From contig NZ_LR882982.1 of the NCBI RefSeq assembly GCF_904831005.1, positions 3,596,001 through 3,660,000 of the forward strand: a DNA stretch of 64,000 bases. Direction: 5' to 3'. This document shows positions 62,736 through 64,000 of the stretch, one piece after another. The stretch is from Microbacterium hydrocarbonoxydans (GTDB lineage Bacteria; Actinomycetota; Actinomycetes; Actinomycetales; Microbacteriaceae). Made by a program: the position numbers and the translations under genes. The notes beneath the pieces are model-generated. The model searched no databases and was not told the origin of the DNA. It worked only from the letters and a program-made list of their open reading frames with translations. Within the stretch, counting starts at the first letter, position 1. Each line of letters begins with the position of its first letter.

Positions 62736-63446
62736 CTACGATTCCGTGGGCAGGGCGTCGTCGTCTGCGAGACCCAGTCGATGGGCGAGGATCACCGCGT
62801 GGATGCGATCGCGCGCGCCGAGCTTGGCGAGCACTCGTCCGACATGGGTCTTCACCGTCGACTCGCTCACGAACAGCACCTGGGCGATCTCGGCGTTCGT
62901 GCGCCCGCGTGCGATCTCGAGGAAGACATCGCGCTCGCGGTCGGTGAGCGCCGACGTCGGATCGACCGTGCTCGTCGTTCGGCTCTGGGCGGTCGCGGGT
63001 GCGGCCTCCACGCCCAGACTCGGGCCGACGTGCTCGAGGAGTGCCCGAGTGATCCGCGGGGCGAGCGCCGCGTCGCCACGGTGCACCGCGCGCACCGCCG
63101 AGATCATCTCCTGGCGCTGGGCATCCTTCAGCAGAAAGCCGCTGGCGCCGGCACGGATCGCGCCGAACGCGTACTCGTCGAGATCGAACGTCGTCAGCAC
63201 GAGCACCCGGGTCTGCGGATGCTCTCGCACGATCGTCTCGGTCGCTGCGATGCCGTCGAGGCCCGGCATGCGGATGTCCATGAGCACGAGATCGGGTGCG
63301 AGTGTCGCGGCCTGGCGGATCGCCTCGTGGCCGTCCGATGCCTCGCCGACGACGACCATGTCGGCCTCGGCCTCGAGGACCATCCGGAACCCGAGACGGA
63401 TGAGCTGCTGGTCATCGACCAGGAGGATGCTGATGGGAGCGGTCAT
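62736..63446 (-). CDS. LuxR/NarL-type response regulator
   Basis: A 236-residue regulator. Receiver: DDQQLIRLGFRMVL, phospho-Asp in VLMDIRMPG, KDAQRQE lysine. LuxR helix-turn-helix: LTDRERDVFLEIARGRTNAEIAQVLFVSESTVKTHVGRVLAKLG. ATG 63446 overlaps the kinase stop. It forms a two-component pair with the downstream-listed kinase. Confidence 0.95.
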   Translation of the reverse strand: MTAPISILLVDDQQLIRLGFRMVLEAEADMVVVGEASDGHEAIRQAATLAPDLVLMDIRMPGLDGIAATETIVREHPQTRVLVLTTFDLDEYAFGAIRAGASGFLLKDAQRQEMISAVRAVHRGDAALAPRITRALLEHVGPSLGVEAAPATAQSRTTSTVDPTSALTDRERDVFLEIARGRTNAEIAQVLFVSESTVKTHVGRVLAKLGARDRIHAVILAHRLGLADDDALPTES

Positions 63447-64000
63447 CTCATGTCCTTCGGTTCGTCCTGCTCCGACGAGATCAGGTCGGGAGCAGCCACG
63501 GGAAGCTCGGCGCGGAGCTTCCATCTCCGGCCGTCGTCGAACGGCTCCGAGACGAACGTCCCGCCGGCATGCGCGGCACGCTCGGCGAGTCCGCGAAGCC
63601 CGAAGCCGGCGGTTCCCACCGCGCCTCTGACGCCGTCGTTGATGACCTCGACCGTGACCGCGTCGTTCGTGTAGGTCAGGCGCACCGCGATCGATGTGGC
63701 CGCCGGAGCATGCCGCATCGCGTTCGTGACCCCCTCCTGCACGATCCGCCCGATGGCGTGCGAGACCGCGGGAGAGAGGGATTCGCCGCCGCTGACCGAC
63801 AGCGTGACGGGGAAGCCGGCGCGCTGTGCGTGCTCGACCGTCTCGTGCGGGGGAGTCGGCGCGAGCGGCGACAGCGGCAGTGGCGAGTCGTCGGCCCGGA
63901 GGACACCGAGCATCGCCCGCATCTCGGTGAGCGCGCTCCGTGCGGTCTCTGCCGCCGACGAGGCCGCTGCGCGGGCCTGATCCCGATCGGGTGTGGCCGC
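63443..64000 (-). CDS. Sensor histidine kinase, C-terminal part (truncated by window end)
   Basis: The last 185 residues of a NarL-type sensor kinase. The frame is open to base 64000, so the N-terminal sensor and most of the HisKA_3 domain lie outside. The ATPase domain shows RIVQEGVTNAMRHAPA (N box) and GFGLRGLAERAAHAGG (G box). It is coupled to the response regulator. Confidence 0.9.
   Translation of the reverse strand, partial: AATPDRDQARAAASSAAETARSALTEMRAMLGVLRADDSPLPLSPLAPTPPHETVEHAQRAGFPVTLSVSGGESLSPAVSHAIGRIVQEGVTNAMRHAPAATSIAVRLTYTNDAVTVEVINDGVRGAVGTAGFGLRGLAERAAHAGGTFVSEPFDDGRRWKLRAELPVAAPDLISSEQDEPKDMR

Overview
The window comes from a high-GC actinobacterial chromosome, most likely Microbacterium or a close Microbacteriaceae relative. 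Evidence is the dense GC-rich coding, frequent GTG and TTG starts, ATGA or GTGA gene overlaps, and gene orders shared with mycobacteria and other actinobacteria: 6C RNA next to a tad pilus cluster then topA-tmk-holB; gpmA-phoU-senX3-regX3; carD-ispDF-cysS-rlmB. The genus is inferred from protein style, not from a search.

Layout. 1-2733: DUF4177-like protein, RidA, and convergent acetyl-CoA synthetase. 2863-5310 and 18189-19016: 6C small RNA and a tad (Flp pilus) cluster of tadA ATPase, a TadB/TadC-like membrane protein, a DUF4244 pilin-like gene, tadE and a second TadE-like gene. The pilin-like gene is cut in two by an inserted element of about 12.9 kb (5279-18219). 19114-25418: topA, tmk, holB and a lipoprotein alpha/beta hydrolase. 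25492-28246: tRNA-Thr, nicotinamidase, small conserved genes, a PfpI-family protein and tRNA-Lys. 28379-30717: fasciclin lipoprotein, sigK and rskA, with two nearly identical divergent promoters. 30746-33598: pabC-like gene, a structured intergenic element, and an AbiEi/DUF559 gene bracketed by two 81-bp palindromic repeats. 33628-48614: a phosphate region (pstSCAB with a PHO box, NUDIX/histidine phosphatase, polyphosphate kinase, GlnR-like regulator, phoU, senX3-regX3) with several housekeeping genes between. 48686-56304: lipoprotein, carD, ispDF, dehydrogenases, cysS and rlmB. 56317-64000: a 74-bp tandem duplication, DUF4032 protein, sugar-ABC ATPase, a DsbA-like protein lacking CXXC, tRNA-Thr, hypotheticals, an aldo/keto reductase, and a LuxR-type two-component pair whose kinase runs off the end.

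The inserted element is the accessory part. Its left end carries a large serine integrase. It also encodes a mobilisation protein (MobV/Pre-like), a plasmid-type Rep joining an HUH nickase to an SF3-like ATPase, a small helix-turn-helix protein translationally coupled to rep, and an origin-like stem-loop flanked by direct repeats inside the start of rep. This suggests a plasmid-derived integrative and mobilisable element. Its cargo is an HNH-containing protein, a DUF2384-like and a VbhA-like antitoxin-type protein, a 26-bp-period array built on GAAAGGCTTTC, and, at the right end, a module of 5-methylcytosine methyltransferase, divergent GHKL (MORC/HSP90-like) ATPase, ImmA/IrrE metallopeptidase and a two-helix membrane protein. 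That module is the best candidate for a little-described defence or regulatory system.

Phosphate genes: PstSCAB imports phosphate, PhoU and SenX3-RegX3 sense and relay limitation, RegX3 probably acts on the direct-repeat PHO box upstream of pstS, and Ppk stores phosphate. SigK and RskA probably control both themselves and the fasciclin lipoprotein.
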